A stretch of DNA of 64,000 bases, taken from assembly GCA_023053545.1 (NCBI GenBank), contig JAKZAN010000001.1, positions 2,004,565 through 2,068,564 of the forward strand, given 5' to 3'. Position 1 is the stretch's first letter; each line of letters opens with the position of its first letter. Both the position numbers and the translations under genes were made by a program. Of the stretch, positions 24,263-36,100 are shown piece after piece. The notes beneath the pieces were generated by a model. That model was not told the DNA's origin, searched no databases, and worked only from the letters and a program-made list of their open reading frames with translations. Source of the DNA: Lepidurus packardi. Its lineage: Eukaryota > Arthropoda > Branchiopoda > Notostraca > Triopsidae.

Positions 24263-27200
24263 AAAAAAAGCAAGAAAAGTAGACCTTGGCAAATGAGCAA
24301 CTTTATTTAAAAAAAAAAAAGAGGCAACGCGCTTTTTAGGGATTTTGCTCAATCTTATTTAGTCACATGGGAATGCAGCGAAGATGCGAGAGAGAAAAAA
24401 AAAAGCCAAGAAACTCCGTACGATTAAAATATCAAAAAATACGCCTAACAAGAAAAGGTGTGACAAAGAAAACAAGAAGTACGGGGCTAAACAAGTCATA
24501 ACACAGGCAAATGTTTCACGCATACCGGGGGAGGGTAAAGTGTGGAGTGTGCAAAGATGAGGATACAGACAGGGTTGAAGAGGGATGAAAAAAACAAAAG
24601 GGGTGACCAAAAACGTAACTCACTCGCAAGGTTGTGCCGAATTTCTTGCAGAAATTCGTGTTTTTTAGTCGCCACACTACCCCGAGACATCCCTTTTTTT
24701 TTCTTGAAAAACGTATATTGTTATATATGAAACAAACCCTAAATCCCCAAGCAAGCAAGCTAAAAAACAAAACAAAAACTAACCTAAGTCATGGCCTGGA
24801 CGTCCTTCTACCCTCTCCCCCCGTTCCCTCCTCCCCCACCCCCCTTTTTGGAGAGGGGGGGTGGGGGATACGCGAGATATGGAAAACCGGACGGGAATTG
24901 TGGGAAGAAAAATCATGAACAATGGGCTTAAAACGTGACACTGTGCCAAAGTGCGCATATTTGCGCTTTGTTGTGTACTGTGATGGGCTTTTAACGCAGT
25001 TTATGCAAATTTGTTGGAAAAGATGCAGTCCAGGAGAAATGGAAATCTAAAAAGAAACGTAAAAAGCACGAAAAAAGAGGGAGAAAAACACCAACACCAG
25101 CTATAATTATAACATGCCACTGTAGCCAGCTTCCGCTATTTTATTTTTCGGATTTTGAAAAAGTTAACAACAAAACAATTCTTTTTAGTTTATATCCCAG
25201 TTTTGTTGTTGACTTTTATCGATTTAAAAAATTCAAGATTCATACCGGTACAGATCTAGTATTGGGAGCGCGTTATCATTTGTGTGCCCGTTTTGGTTTC
25301 GTAACTTTTTTTTAACGTATTAGAAAAACAGTTGCATTGTATTGTATTTTTTAAAAAAAGTTTTCTTTAAATTTTCGCCATCCCTCCCTGTCAACCAGAA
25401 GTCTTTTTCCGTTTGTCTGTGATTTTAGTTTGTGATGCGTTTTATCAGAAAGAACATGGACAACCCCTTAGCTATAGTTTACCGAAGAACCAGTCTGCTG
25501 TTTTTTCTACATTGTTCTTTTTCTTTATAATGCTATATTTTATCTATTCGACTTACCCGATTAAAGTACCGGAGAAACTTCGTCTGAAGTTCTTAGGGGG
25601 ATAGGAATGTAGAAGCTTTTTAGCAAAAAAAAAATTAGAACATTTTTCAAGAGTTGTAGTAATGACACATGAGGCCCGGCCTTAGAAAAGAACTGTAGGA
25701 GAAGTCTCTTTTTTTTTTAAAGTGTAAAAAGTAGCCGTGACGTGCAAGAAAGAAAGTCTTTGTCTCACACCAGACCAAAAAAAGGGGCGTGTATTTTAGA
25801 ACCGTAATATTTTGCCAGGAGTTGATCGACGCCATTTCTTGACATTTCTGTGACAAGAACTGTGCTTGCCTTCTTACCAGAATCCTAAAACAAGTCACCT
25901 GCGCCTTGCAAGGGCATCATTTTAGGATGTCTTGATTAGTTAAAAAAAAATACCAGATTAGGTCAACATTTTTGTACCCCGCCCTGCGACCTCTCCCCTT
26001 TTTTAGCAATAGTGAATTTCTTATTCATTATTAACTTGTCCTTTTACAAGAAGAAGCAATAAGACATAAGAATTTAGCTGCCTTACAAAAATTTCTTTCC
26101 ATTAGGTCTATTTTTGCAAATGGCAAAAATAAGGAGTATTTCTGTAGTTGTAGCTAGTTAGCTGTAGACGTAAGACTACGTGTCGTACCGTTACGTGATG
26201 GGGGTTTCATAATCTTCCATTCTAAATGTAGAATCAAAAATTGGCTAGTTTTCTCTTCAAAACAGCGCAGTTTTGTACGATTACGGAGATCTTCCTGTCT
26301 GGGGTTTTAGACAAAATTAGTGCCCATATCCTTAGGATTCTTTTACTTTTTATCTTCTTTGTTTCTAGAAGAAGAAAAAAAAGGTCTAGTGTTTTAGCTC
26401 GGCCGGAGCCTTGTCATGTTTAGATGCAAAGAATTAAGAAAAATGTGTCTGGTCTGGTTGTTATTTTTTTCTAATTTTTCCACGCTCAAATTGAATTTTA
26501 ATCGATGGTCACGGTTTTTCTTTTATTATTATTATTATTATTATGAATCATCTCCCTCCCTTTCCTCCCATGAATTTTATAAAAACAGTAGACTATGCAA
26601 CTTTAGCGCCTTGTAAAAGAAAACCTGTTCTCCATTTTTTGTTTTTTTTTAATTACAAGTAAACAAATTAACACCATTTTTATGTCGCCCAAGATTTAAA
26701 AATTGTCTGTTTTGTGGTTGGGAATGCACAAAAGCGATGGCAAAAAAAAAGTCGGCGTGGAAATCTTTAGAGAAATAAAGTGGTCACTAGTGGGGGAGGT
26801 GTGGATCTGAAAAAAAACGCAGAGCAATGGAAGAAATAAGCGAGGTCAATTTGTCATTCTAGACATTTAATGGTGATGTGCAACGGAAGCTTTAACAGGA
26901 AAAAAACGTTTGGGCAAAAAACTTGCGAGTAGTGACATTATACATTGTTGAGTGGGTTCACGTAGGATTTAAAAATTTTTGTTGTTGTTACTTTTAGCCT
27001 GATAGAGAGATCCATTTATCGTTTTAGGGTTGGGACTGCGGGGATGTGAAAATGAAAATTTTTGTGAAAGACGACATTGAAATGCGAAAACTTGGCGAGG
27101 AATTTAGTTTGGGCTAACACATTGTACAGCATATAGCACCCCCTTTATGTTATGTACAGTTCTCACGCGGCATAGGAAGTTGACCCCAAGATTTTGTTTA

Positions 27201-28248
27201 TACTGTCCAGTGAATGTTTCGAGGTTCTGCCCAACCTTCTTTTTATTTAAATTATGATTTTGTTTGTATTTCTATTTTTTTCTCGCGGGGGTGCGAAGTG
27301 CCATCATTTGCAAGTCATTTGTAGGCTTCATTTTAAGACTGAGAACTGGGTATGTGAAATATCGGAATGAACGCGTTTTATAATGGTGTGAATATAACAT
27401 GCTCTTCTTTTGTGTCTTCTGATGAACGTCCCTGCAAAAAAAAAAATGGGTTATTGTTTACCGTTTCCCATGATGCCAATTTTTTTTCTCTCTCTCCTGG
27501 TTCTGCCCTTCTATGTTATATAGTACAGCTAATGCTTGGAAATAAGAGTGTAGCGAAAGTACAACTTTAAAAAAAAACAACGAATGACTTTTCCCCCCTC
27601 GAAAAGAGCGCATTCAAAACTTAGTGCGTAACTGTTCAATTCAATTCTAGTTTCATTGAACGCAAAAATAAAACAATATACTGTAATAGACGTTTTCCAG
27701 AAGAAGACATGGTACAAATTATGTTTCAATCCATAAACGACAACCAACGAAGCGAGTAATTCGAATTTATAAAGAATAAAATAAGGAGGCTAGTTCTAAC
27801 AACAAGTCAGGAGCACTCTCATTTTCCTGCAAAGTTTTCCTTCAGTAACTCCGTTTCTCCTTCCTGGTAGACAAAGAAAAATAATTTCCAACGGACAAAT
27901 AAGAAATTACAATAAATGCACACGTAAGATATTTTCTCCATCTGACAAGTTAAAATTTTTTAGGGAAAGTACCTTCAGTCGATCGCGAATGCTGATGCTT
28001 TGACTATATAATTCCAGTTACTGAAGACGCCCAACCGACACTCGTATAAATGCTATAAAATATCGAAAGGTAACGTTGGATTCTTCTTAGACAATCTTTA
28101 AAATTGTAATTAAACAAGGCGTGCTAACTTAATCTCTACACTTGCTCCGGTAAGAACAAAAGTTTTAAAAAAAAGGAGAATAGCAAAAGAAAAATGGAAT
28201 TACCGGCATTCCCTCATCGCATCCAAACTCTTTCTTCTCCGTGGTAAA
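24263..28248 (+). other. NFI 3' UTR and convergent gap to CRBN
   Basis: No coding exon is seen. The stretch is AT-rich with many T runs. Possible poly(A) hexamers AATAAA occur at several places, for example near 26774 and at 27667-27672. A G/C hairpin lies at 24829-24870. The CRBN stop codon lies just beyond on the other strand, so the two genes end tail to tail; where each transcript ends cannot be fixed from sequence. Confidence 0.6.
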
Positions 28249-30096
28249 TCACATAACTAGCTTCCGAGACTCTGTTTCTTCCCAATTAAAATCCGGCTTC
28301 AATGAACGACGACAAAGTCCCCAGAACTTTTCAGGTTTTAATTTCTTCGTTGTCGCCGTAAACAGCCAGCCCGTATGTGTCCTGCATTGCTGGCACTCCG
28401 CAACGGACCATGCATAGCTATAAAATAGAAAGGTATGATAATAAATAGGCCTTTTAAACACAATTTTCCTACCCAGGAAACCACGTATATTCGGTAGAAG
28501 GTCTGGACACCACTCGGACGCCTTCCGCTTTGTGCAGCGTCAGCGTTTCATGAACGTGTCCTCCCGGGTTAACGTAAGTGCCTTGGGGTCCTTCCACGGA
28601 CATGGCAAAGGCGTCCCTTTGGTTAGCTACGTGAAAATTACACGTACTACAGCACAGTACTTTGCACTGCAAAATAAGGAATTCACTTGTTTAACCAGGG
28701 TACTTCTTAGAAATAAGCAAACTTACCCCACGCAAAATAGCCAATTCGCATCGCAATCGTTGTTCTTCAGAATTCAATCCCAGAAGCGTCAATCGATGCT
28801 TGTCTTCCAACGGTAGGTTCTGAACCACCCAATAAGACAATTCCATGGGATCTTCGGGTAAATTGACGTTGATTACGTTACCCCCTTCGAGAGTCAAGGT
28901 CATGGAGCGATGCAACTCCTCCGTGACAGCGTGAGCCAGAAAAACGGCATCATATTGAGCGTAGACCCAACTCGGCCAAGCTGTCAAAGGAACGTGATAC
29001 TGTCGATTGTAATGGTGTTGCCGAACTCGAGCCTTTTGAGCGGTGACCGATGGAGCACGCATGTCTACAAACAGCTTTTGTAATTACATTTGAAAAGAAA
29101 ATTAAAAGACTGTTTGCACTTGAGAATGGAGGGAGTCTATATCTATCCAAGCTAGTTAATCGGCACTCGAATAACGAAGGACCTGGCTTCCTCTCTGGCA
29201 ATATTTTCACAGTTCCCAACATAACACTGTGATTTTTGCCACAAGTTAAATGAGGCAAATAATTGAATTGAAGTTTGCCAGTTTAATTACCCGTTCACTT
29301 GTCGTGTGCTGATGACTTGGAACCTCTGCCTAGCTTTGGCTTTAATGTTGAAGCCAGGTTCGTTTTGAGGCGCTTTACTATATTCATAAATCTCCACCGT
29401 GGTGCCAATTTTATCCAAAACCGGCTCATACTGGACAACATCTGGATTAGCGTCACTAGAAAGCGGGTCATACCTGTACACAATGGCATTAAAAACTTCA
29501 AACAAATCTCAACCGCTAAATTCTAGCCTGCAAACTCATATACAAAAAGATAATGTACCTAACAGATATGCAGCCAATTGTTCTATCCTTGGAAATAACT
29601 TCCTGAAGTACGGCCACAGTGGGAGGGTGAAATAAAGTCAAGGGAACTGTCTGTCCTGGAACACAAACCATTTCGTTTTGTACTAGCAAAGGTATGTTTT
29701 GGATGCTCAATTCATCGAAAACAGTTCGTCCGTGCAATTCTTCCAAATCAGAGCCGAGGTACTAGAAACATAAACAGGACAAAACTGAAAATACGTGTAA
29801 AGAATAGAGGGTGTTGGAATCTGTACCGAGTGCCTGACGGCTAAAACAGGATCAAAAATCCGTTCCTGGCCTCCATCATCGGCATCTGTTATGTGTACGT
29901 TGGCGGGAGCGCGTACAGTAATTACCCTCACTAAATTAGCAGGCATATCTTCACCGTCAGTGGCACTTGAAGTGTCATCGTCTTCATCTTCCGTTATATG
30001 CTCTAAGGCAAAAAGCAGCATTATTTTTTTGTCCAAACTATTCGAGATTTATCAGGCTAATTACTAACCTTGGAAGTGTAGATTTTCCTCCGCCAT
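28249..30096 (-). CDS. CRBN: cereblon, substrate receptor of a CRL4 ubiquitin ligase
   Basis: Cereblon links substrates to DDB1-CUL4-RBX1 and is the target of thalidomide-type drugs in vertebrates. Eight exons join in phase: 30096-30069, 30002-29827, 29761-29559, 29473-29291, 29226-29120 (or -29111), 29064-28727, 28666-28473 and 28417-28249, giving about 465 residues (human 442). An acidic N-terminus is followed by a LON-like domain (LPLL-type segment NIPLLVQNEMVCVPGQTVPL, IGTTVEIYEY, KILPER) and a C-terminal CULT domain. Zinc ligands are seen as LCCSTC and AECQQC. The drug-pocket segment STEYTWFPG-YAW and HTGWLF keeps the three tryptophans. The end of the fifth exon is the only uncertain junction, because both in-phase donors (GTGCAA, GTCTTT) are weak. 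Confidence 0.95.
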
Positions 30097-30164
30097 CGTT
30101 ACAACTGGCTAATGCTCCTCGTCCCTACTAGAGGCCCCTACTAGCTCCTTTCTAAACCAAAATA
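30097..30164. promoter_or_regulatory. 68-bp shared head-to-head promoter region
   Basis: Only 68 bases separate the CRBN start codon from the first ATG of the plus-strand gene at 30165. Both 5' UTRs and the core promoter must fit here, or overlap the coding exons or first introns. No TATA box is seen. Bidirectional transcription is inferred from geometry. Confidence 0.6.
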
Positions 30165-31164
30165 ATGATAAACAACAATAATGAACTATCCAGCATGGAA
30201 AATACAAACGAAAGTAAGCAAAAAGAAAAAGTGTTTGCGCGACATTCTTCTTGGCTTCAATCTACTCCTAAATCATCAGTTAATTCAAATGAAAGACCAG
30301 AGGTTAGAAAATGTTCCATTTCCTCGAAATATGCTTTATTCTTTAATAGTTAGAATGTTAACGTTTGTAGTTCGTAATACCATTAAATATATTTTGAATT
30401 TCATCTTTCAGGAAAAGATCTGGCATTCGGCAGCCTTTCCTAAGAGGGCGTTGTTAAAAAACCCTTGGCTTCGGTACCAACCGACTCATATTTGGACCGA
30501 ACGTTTGCTCTGCGACGAAGCATCGCATTTATCAACTGATCCTTTCATCTTACTTAACGTTTCCGATGCAGATCTTCTTGCTCTGAGCAAATTGATGCTA
30601 ACCGGTCTGCCTCAGCATCTCAAGAAGGAACCCCTAGAGCTCACACTGACTGAACTTGTGAAACGGAACTTCGATTGGACAGAATTCGCTGAAAAGCTCT
30701 TTCGTGATCTCTTTGAAGACAATGAATTGATTATAGAGCCCCAAATCATCGAATCAGTCGTCCAGCGTTTCCCTCAGGCACTGCGAACTTATCTAGAGAG
30801 CCTAGACTGGCAAATGTCCAAATGTACCACCAGTTTCAACCGTTTGCTAGCATCGAGTCTTGTAGTACTCCAAGAAGCTACTTTGTGGGTGAAGCAATGC
30901 CTTTTTGAGTCCCCAGACAAGGAAACTGTGGCAGAGTTTGCTTTAGTCTTTATTGCGAAGATGCGAACTCTGAATTCATTGAGTTTTCTTTACCCATTGC
31001 CAACATTGGTCTTTAATGCAGATCTTCTATCCGCGATGCCGCCCAGCCTTAGAGCATCCCATGAGAAACTGGTGCTCAGTGAATTTTTGAAGCTCAGCAA
31101 GAATGATGCCAAAGTATTTCGGCTCCATTTTCCCGAGCTGGTCGACCTACTTCCTGTTTATTAA
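30165..31164 (+). CDS. unrecognised helical protein, about 296 residues
   Basis: Two exons, 30165-30302 and 30412-31164, join cleanly at CCAGAG|GTTAGA and TCTTTCAG|GAAAAG in phase 0. An unspliced open frame in the same region is not the likely product, because it runs through this intron in another frame. The N-terminal 46 residues are polar and Asn/Ser/Lys-rich. The rest is leucine-rich and looks all-helical, with segments such as LLALSKLMLTGLPQHLKK, VVQRFPQALRTYLESLDW and LPTLVFNADLLSAMPPSL. No signal peptide, membrane segment or catalytic motif is visible. A second in-frame ATG gives MENTNESK. I do not recognise the family. AATAAA signals follow at 31225-31230 and 31234-31239. The divergent arrangement with CRBN suggests shared expression, not shared function. 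Confidence 0.75.
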
Positions 31165-31239
31165 AACCAAATTTTCACTTACCATTATGCAAAAATAATA
31201 GGCGTGTTTTATATTTTTAAATATAATAAAAGTAATAAA

Positions 31240-33100
31240 TGTTTTATCTTTTAGAAATCAAAACACGTTAATTTGGTTGGTCCTAAGCTGCCTTAGCAGT
31301 TTAGCTTACCGACTTGTTGTATTTTGTGTCGTCCTCCTTCGCAATTCTTGCCAACTTGTAACTTGGTTACTAACACCAGGTTTAGTATTTTCACGTAAAC
31401 AGGCAAATCGCAACAGCAAACAGAAAAACTAAAGGGGAAAGAGGGGATTGCGCTCGGACGTTTTTACTTTCTCCTTTTTCGCATTTTTGTCGACAACAAT
31501 ATCCTTAATAATAACTCAAATAATAAGATTTTAATCATTTTCTCCCCTTTTTACAGAACAAGCGCGGAACAAATAAGAAATATTCAAATTAATAGAAAAA
31601 GTACCCAACTAGTTAAAAAAAATAAATAAAGTATTCCCACGAATAAATAAAAAAAGCCCGTGTTACAGTTTTACCCTGTAATGAATTTTCTCTTCCAGAA
31701 TTTTTATTTTAGTCCCCTTTAGCGAAACTAGGGATGGTCACATAAAAAACGAAATTTTTGCTAATAAAGCGGGCTTCTTTTCTCATTAATCCCCAAAAGT
31801 AAGTCAACTCAGAAAAAAATAAATAGAAAGAACCGAAGAAGAAGAAAAAACTGCCTGTACCGAAAATGACCGATTTGCTGCAGAAATTTTCCTCTTTCTC
31901 CCATGTGTTCCACGAACACTAAGGTTTTGCAGGTCCGTTAAACTTTCCCCTCAAAGGTCTGTCTCGATATCGGGAGTGGCAATTGGCAGTGAAGTGGCTT
32001 ATGGACAAAACCATTTAGCAGGGATTTCTCCATACATTAATTCTACCCGCGAGCTATGGAGGGGGTGGAAGGGCGGACGCTTTTTTTGTTTCATTGTTAA
32101 CACCCACCTCATCTTCAAAACTTCTACTTTCATCTCTTTTAACATTGCAACAAAGCTGGCCCAGCATCTCTATCTCCATCAATATATCAAAAACTAAGCT
32201 GCACTTGAAAATGAAAAAGGACACAAAATCCGCACGGAAATCGAAAATTTTCTTTAGCTCTGCTCTCTAAGGGGAGGGGGCGGGATTCGGGGCTGGGCTT
32301 AAACTTAAAAGCCCTGCCTCTAAACGCAACCCCAAACTTGTTGCTACAGTGCTTGTTTTTCATTGTTGTAAAACATCGAACAAGTTTTTCTTCTCAATCC
32401 GAACACAGCTGTTTTGTTGGGTCGAGGGGAAGGGGCGAACGGAGAAGCCTATAACGCCGAAAGTCAGAAACTAATACACAGCTTTTTCCAACACATGCGC
32501 ATTATCAAAGACGGCCTTCTTGCCCCGCCCACTAACAAAGACATCACAGAAAGATTGCTTGCCTTCCAACGCCATCTGGTGTCCACTACACAAACAAGAC
32601 TTGGCTTTTTTTGTTTTACTTTACATGACTCCGTCCCCCTTTCTGGCCATGGCAGGGTTAAATCACCGGTATTTTTCAGGGTATTTGCAGGCAGTTTTTA
32701 TTCTTGTTTTGTCTGGCCTGGTAGAAAAAAAATTGTTTTGTCGCGATCGACAAGGGGCATTTGCACCCACTGTTCCAATTCACTTCCGTGTTGTTTCGTA
32801 AATTTCCCAGTCGGTAACTCGGCGCTGATTGAATTGTTTTGCCATCAAATATCCGTTGGAGTCTTCTCCGCCATTTTTTTTTTAAACTTAGAATCCAATG
32901 CAAATTGATATCCTGTCTTTAGTTTTTGTAAATCCCCACGTGAGTTTGAAAAATGTGATTTTTTGTTGTAGTTTTTCTTTTCGAAGTTCTATGTTGATGT
33001 GGTGGGGGACATAAGGGAGTCCCACACAGCCAAGCTGGGTTGGTCTCGGTCGCTTTTGCTTTCATACTTTGCCCACATGAACGCTTGTGAAGCTATTGGA
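31240..33100 (-). other. Pur-alpha 3' UTR and convergent gap
   Basis: No coding exon is recognised. The sequence is AT-rich with A runs on the plus strand. A possible minus-strand poly(A) signal (TTTATT on plus) is at 31703-31708, which would give Pur-alpha a long 3' UTR. The open frame at 32414-32908 has no family motif. Confidence 0.5.
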
Positions 33101-36100
33101 TCACTTGGAAGGGCCAGGTCCGCCCGGTTCAGCCCCGCCTCCTAAGCTCTTGTCGCCAGCTCCGCCCTCCTTCATCTTGTCCACATAGTCGGCAAAAATG
33201 TCGCGGAAACGGGCCCAGGATTTCTCTGGAATGGTGATGGCCGTCCGGTAATTGGACTTCACCTGGGAGGCATCAACAACAACCTCAACACACAACAGAG
33301 CCATACATCACCCACCGAAACAAACGAAAAACAGACATAACACGGAGGCAAAAGGACAGGACTTTTTTTTAAAAAGGGAAAAAATAAGGGCAAAGGCGGG
33401 GTTAGACGACGAGATACAAGGGAAAGGAGTTTAGCGGGGCAAGTTTACAACAAAAAGTGAACTATTCGGTCTCTAATAAAGTTGAGATCAACCAAAAAAC
33501 GGGAAAAACTAAATAAAAAGGAAGGTCCTCACCTCTGAGATTCGCATATAAATGCCTCGGTTATTCTGCCCAATATCAAAGTAGAAATTCTTGTTTTCTA
33601 CACGCAAATGCCTGCCCTCGGGGAGTTCGCCTTTGAAGCCGCCGTCATCGGTTCCGAACTCTTCAAGCAAATCCGTCAAGGCATCCCGGAATTCAATCAT
33701 GCCTTGGGCAGGAATGGCAATCTGAGAACGCGGACCGCCTCGCGCAATGGTTTGCGACACCTGCGACCATAAAATCATCACTATTTTTTTTTTTAAAAAA
33801 GTCTGAGAGGAAATAGTGAAAAAAGGTACAAACAAATAAGTTAAAAAGTAACATTTCTGTTGTCAAACTGCTTTTATATGTATAATAATGGGTTCATTAA
33901 TCAAAACTTGTATGTACTCTTTTGAGAAGCACGTTTTGCATTTGAAGGGGAAACATGCGTGGGCTTGGTGCCTTTAATTTTTGCACATCGTAATTCAGAA
34001 GATGAGATTCATTACCCAAATTCAGTCATTTAATTTAAAACTAAAATTCTGTAATAGCAAAATTCTGCACTAAAGGACAACCTTATTCAATGTGACTACG
34101 ATCTGTACTTGAAAGTTATTTCCTGCTAGATAAAAAAAAGTCCTTAGCTTATCCAGGTTGTATTTTGGGAAGAGAAGGGCGAAATTAGCAACAAGTAATA
34201 ATTAGTGAATATTGAATAATCTAAGTGCTAAAAAAATATACACCGTGCTATAACCATGTATACTTTACTTATTATGTATTATTATAAGATATCATTTTAT
34301 TTAGCACTATTATTAACTTGTTATTTGTTTTAACAATAAATTACTTTATTACTAATGAAGTCCTTTTTATTGTTTGAAATGACGTAGGCATTCATCTATT
34401 ATCATGTCTTATATTCTTCGCTTCATTACTCTTATACTCCATTCAGTTTAGCGTTCCAGAACAGAATGAAGCCCTTAATCTTACAGTTATTAAGAACAAT
34501 TTTATTATTATTCCATATATAGTTGTATAGGAATTCTTAGATTCTTATATTCTTAACATTCTTAGATTTTTGGAATTCTTAGATTCTTATCGAGTACAAT
34601 GCTACTACAAACACTTGTGTTTTAAAAAAAATATATACTTTCTCTAAAAATCTTAGTTTCACCCGTTTAGTCACCAGTACATAGTCACTAGTTTAGTTTG
34701 AATTTAAATAGCTTGTGCAATTGCTCAGTATTTTAGATTGGTCTGCATGCACTGTCCCAAATTCTAGGATAATTTGAAGACTTGAAATTCTATCTGCAGC
34801 AATAGTTACCCTTAAGAATCTCCCGCGCGAATTTTCCTTCAAATCTAGGTAATAACGTCGGTTCTCTTTGGTCATCATTTCCGACTTGAGTTTCCCATCT
34901 TCTGGTAAATTCTCTGGATTTGGTGGACCTGTTGGTCAAATCCAAAAACGGAAAGGTTTACATCCTACAGCTCAATCACTTCTCTAAAAACTGAATCCAA
35001 TTCACATACCTAAGGAAGAGTAGTAATCACTAAAGGCTGACAGGTGATCCCGAAATTCGGCGGCTATGGATAATGCTAGAAAAATCTGACTTCTCCGTCC
35101 ATCGGCTCCAATCTAGTCATTTGCTCTTTAAAAGAAAAGAAACCCACCAAACATAAAAATTTCAAAACTTTTTTTTTACTTCAGCCACTTTTATGAATCT
35201 CCCTCGTCGGTTCTGCTTCACATCCAAGTAGAATCGCTTCGATTGGATCTGGAGCATCTTGGTAGCCAACTCCTGTTCTCCAGGCTGTCCAGGACCTTTC
35301 AATTACAACAAGTAATTAGCTTTTTAAAATAATCTGAACCTCCCAAGTCTCCCTTTAAAATTGTTCTTAATACGCCAGAAATAATCCTTTCGGGATCTTA
35401 AAATCCACACAAAATGACAAACTTTCACCAGCTTACCCATTATTGATCTGCTGCTGTGACTTCCAAGTCCCTGACCTACAATTCTCGACGACACGCGAGA
35501 CACGACCCTGTCCAAGACTGCGAGTTAGCAACTCGTCTAACAACGCTGTCCAAGAAACAGTGCTCAATTAAAAACTATTCTGGTCCAAAAGCTGAAGGAA
35601 TGTCGAAAAGTTTGAGGGAAAGAATCGGAATTTCCGGCTCCAAATTACCTGACATTCCGGAAAGCGTTTCCCCCCTTTTAGGTATGGAATACAACAAAAG
35701 CCGCATCAAGAAAGTATTCGCCAGATTGACCTACCTAACTTCCGACCGCAGTTAAAGCGAAGACAAAAAGAATCAAGCATGGCGTTAAAGCATGTGTGTA
35801 TGCGTCCCGGTGCCCTCGTAAGGAGCCGGTGCTGGGAGTTTTCGACAGACACTTGAACACACACATACACATACAAGGGTTGGATCAATACGAGATGAGC
35901 TTTTCTGGCTCGTTGGGACGTCTGGCCCAGGTTTGAAGGGGGAAGAATCCCAAACCAGACATACCCCGTCTATAACCACGCATATACATATTCTTGGCTC
36001 CGCCCTTTTCCTTCTCCCTGTACCCATTTATCCCTTATTTCGATTTTGCGGACGGCGGATCTTGACACGCCCAATGAGTTTCTGAAGCCGCGCGTTTTTT

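Noticed and set aside
30181-31164. Single 327-residue unspliced frame starting MNYPAWK
   Set aside because: The first third reads through a good intron (30303-30411) in another frame; the spliced form gives a better N-terminus and clean GT-AG ends.
35324-35515. Pur-alpha start at 35515
   Set aside because: The codon there is TTG, not ATG, and an acceptor AATTGTAG lies inside the frame, so this is better read as the 39-nt exon 35437-35475.
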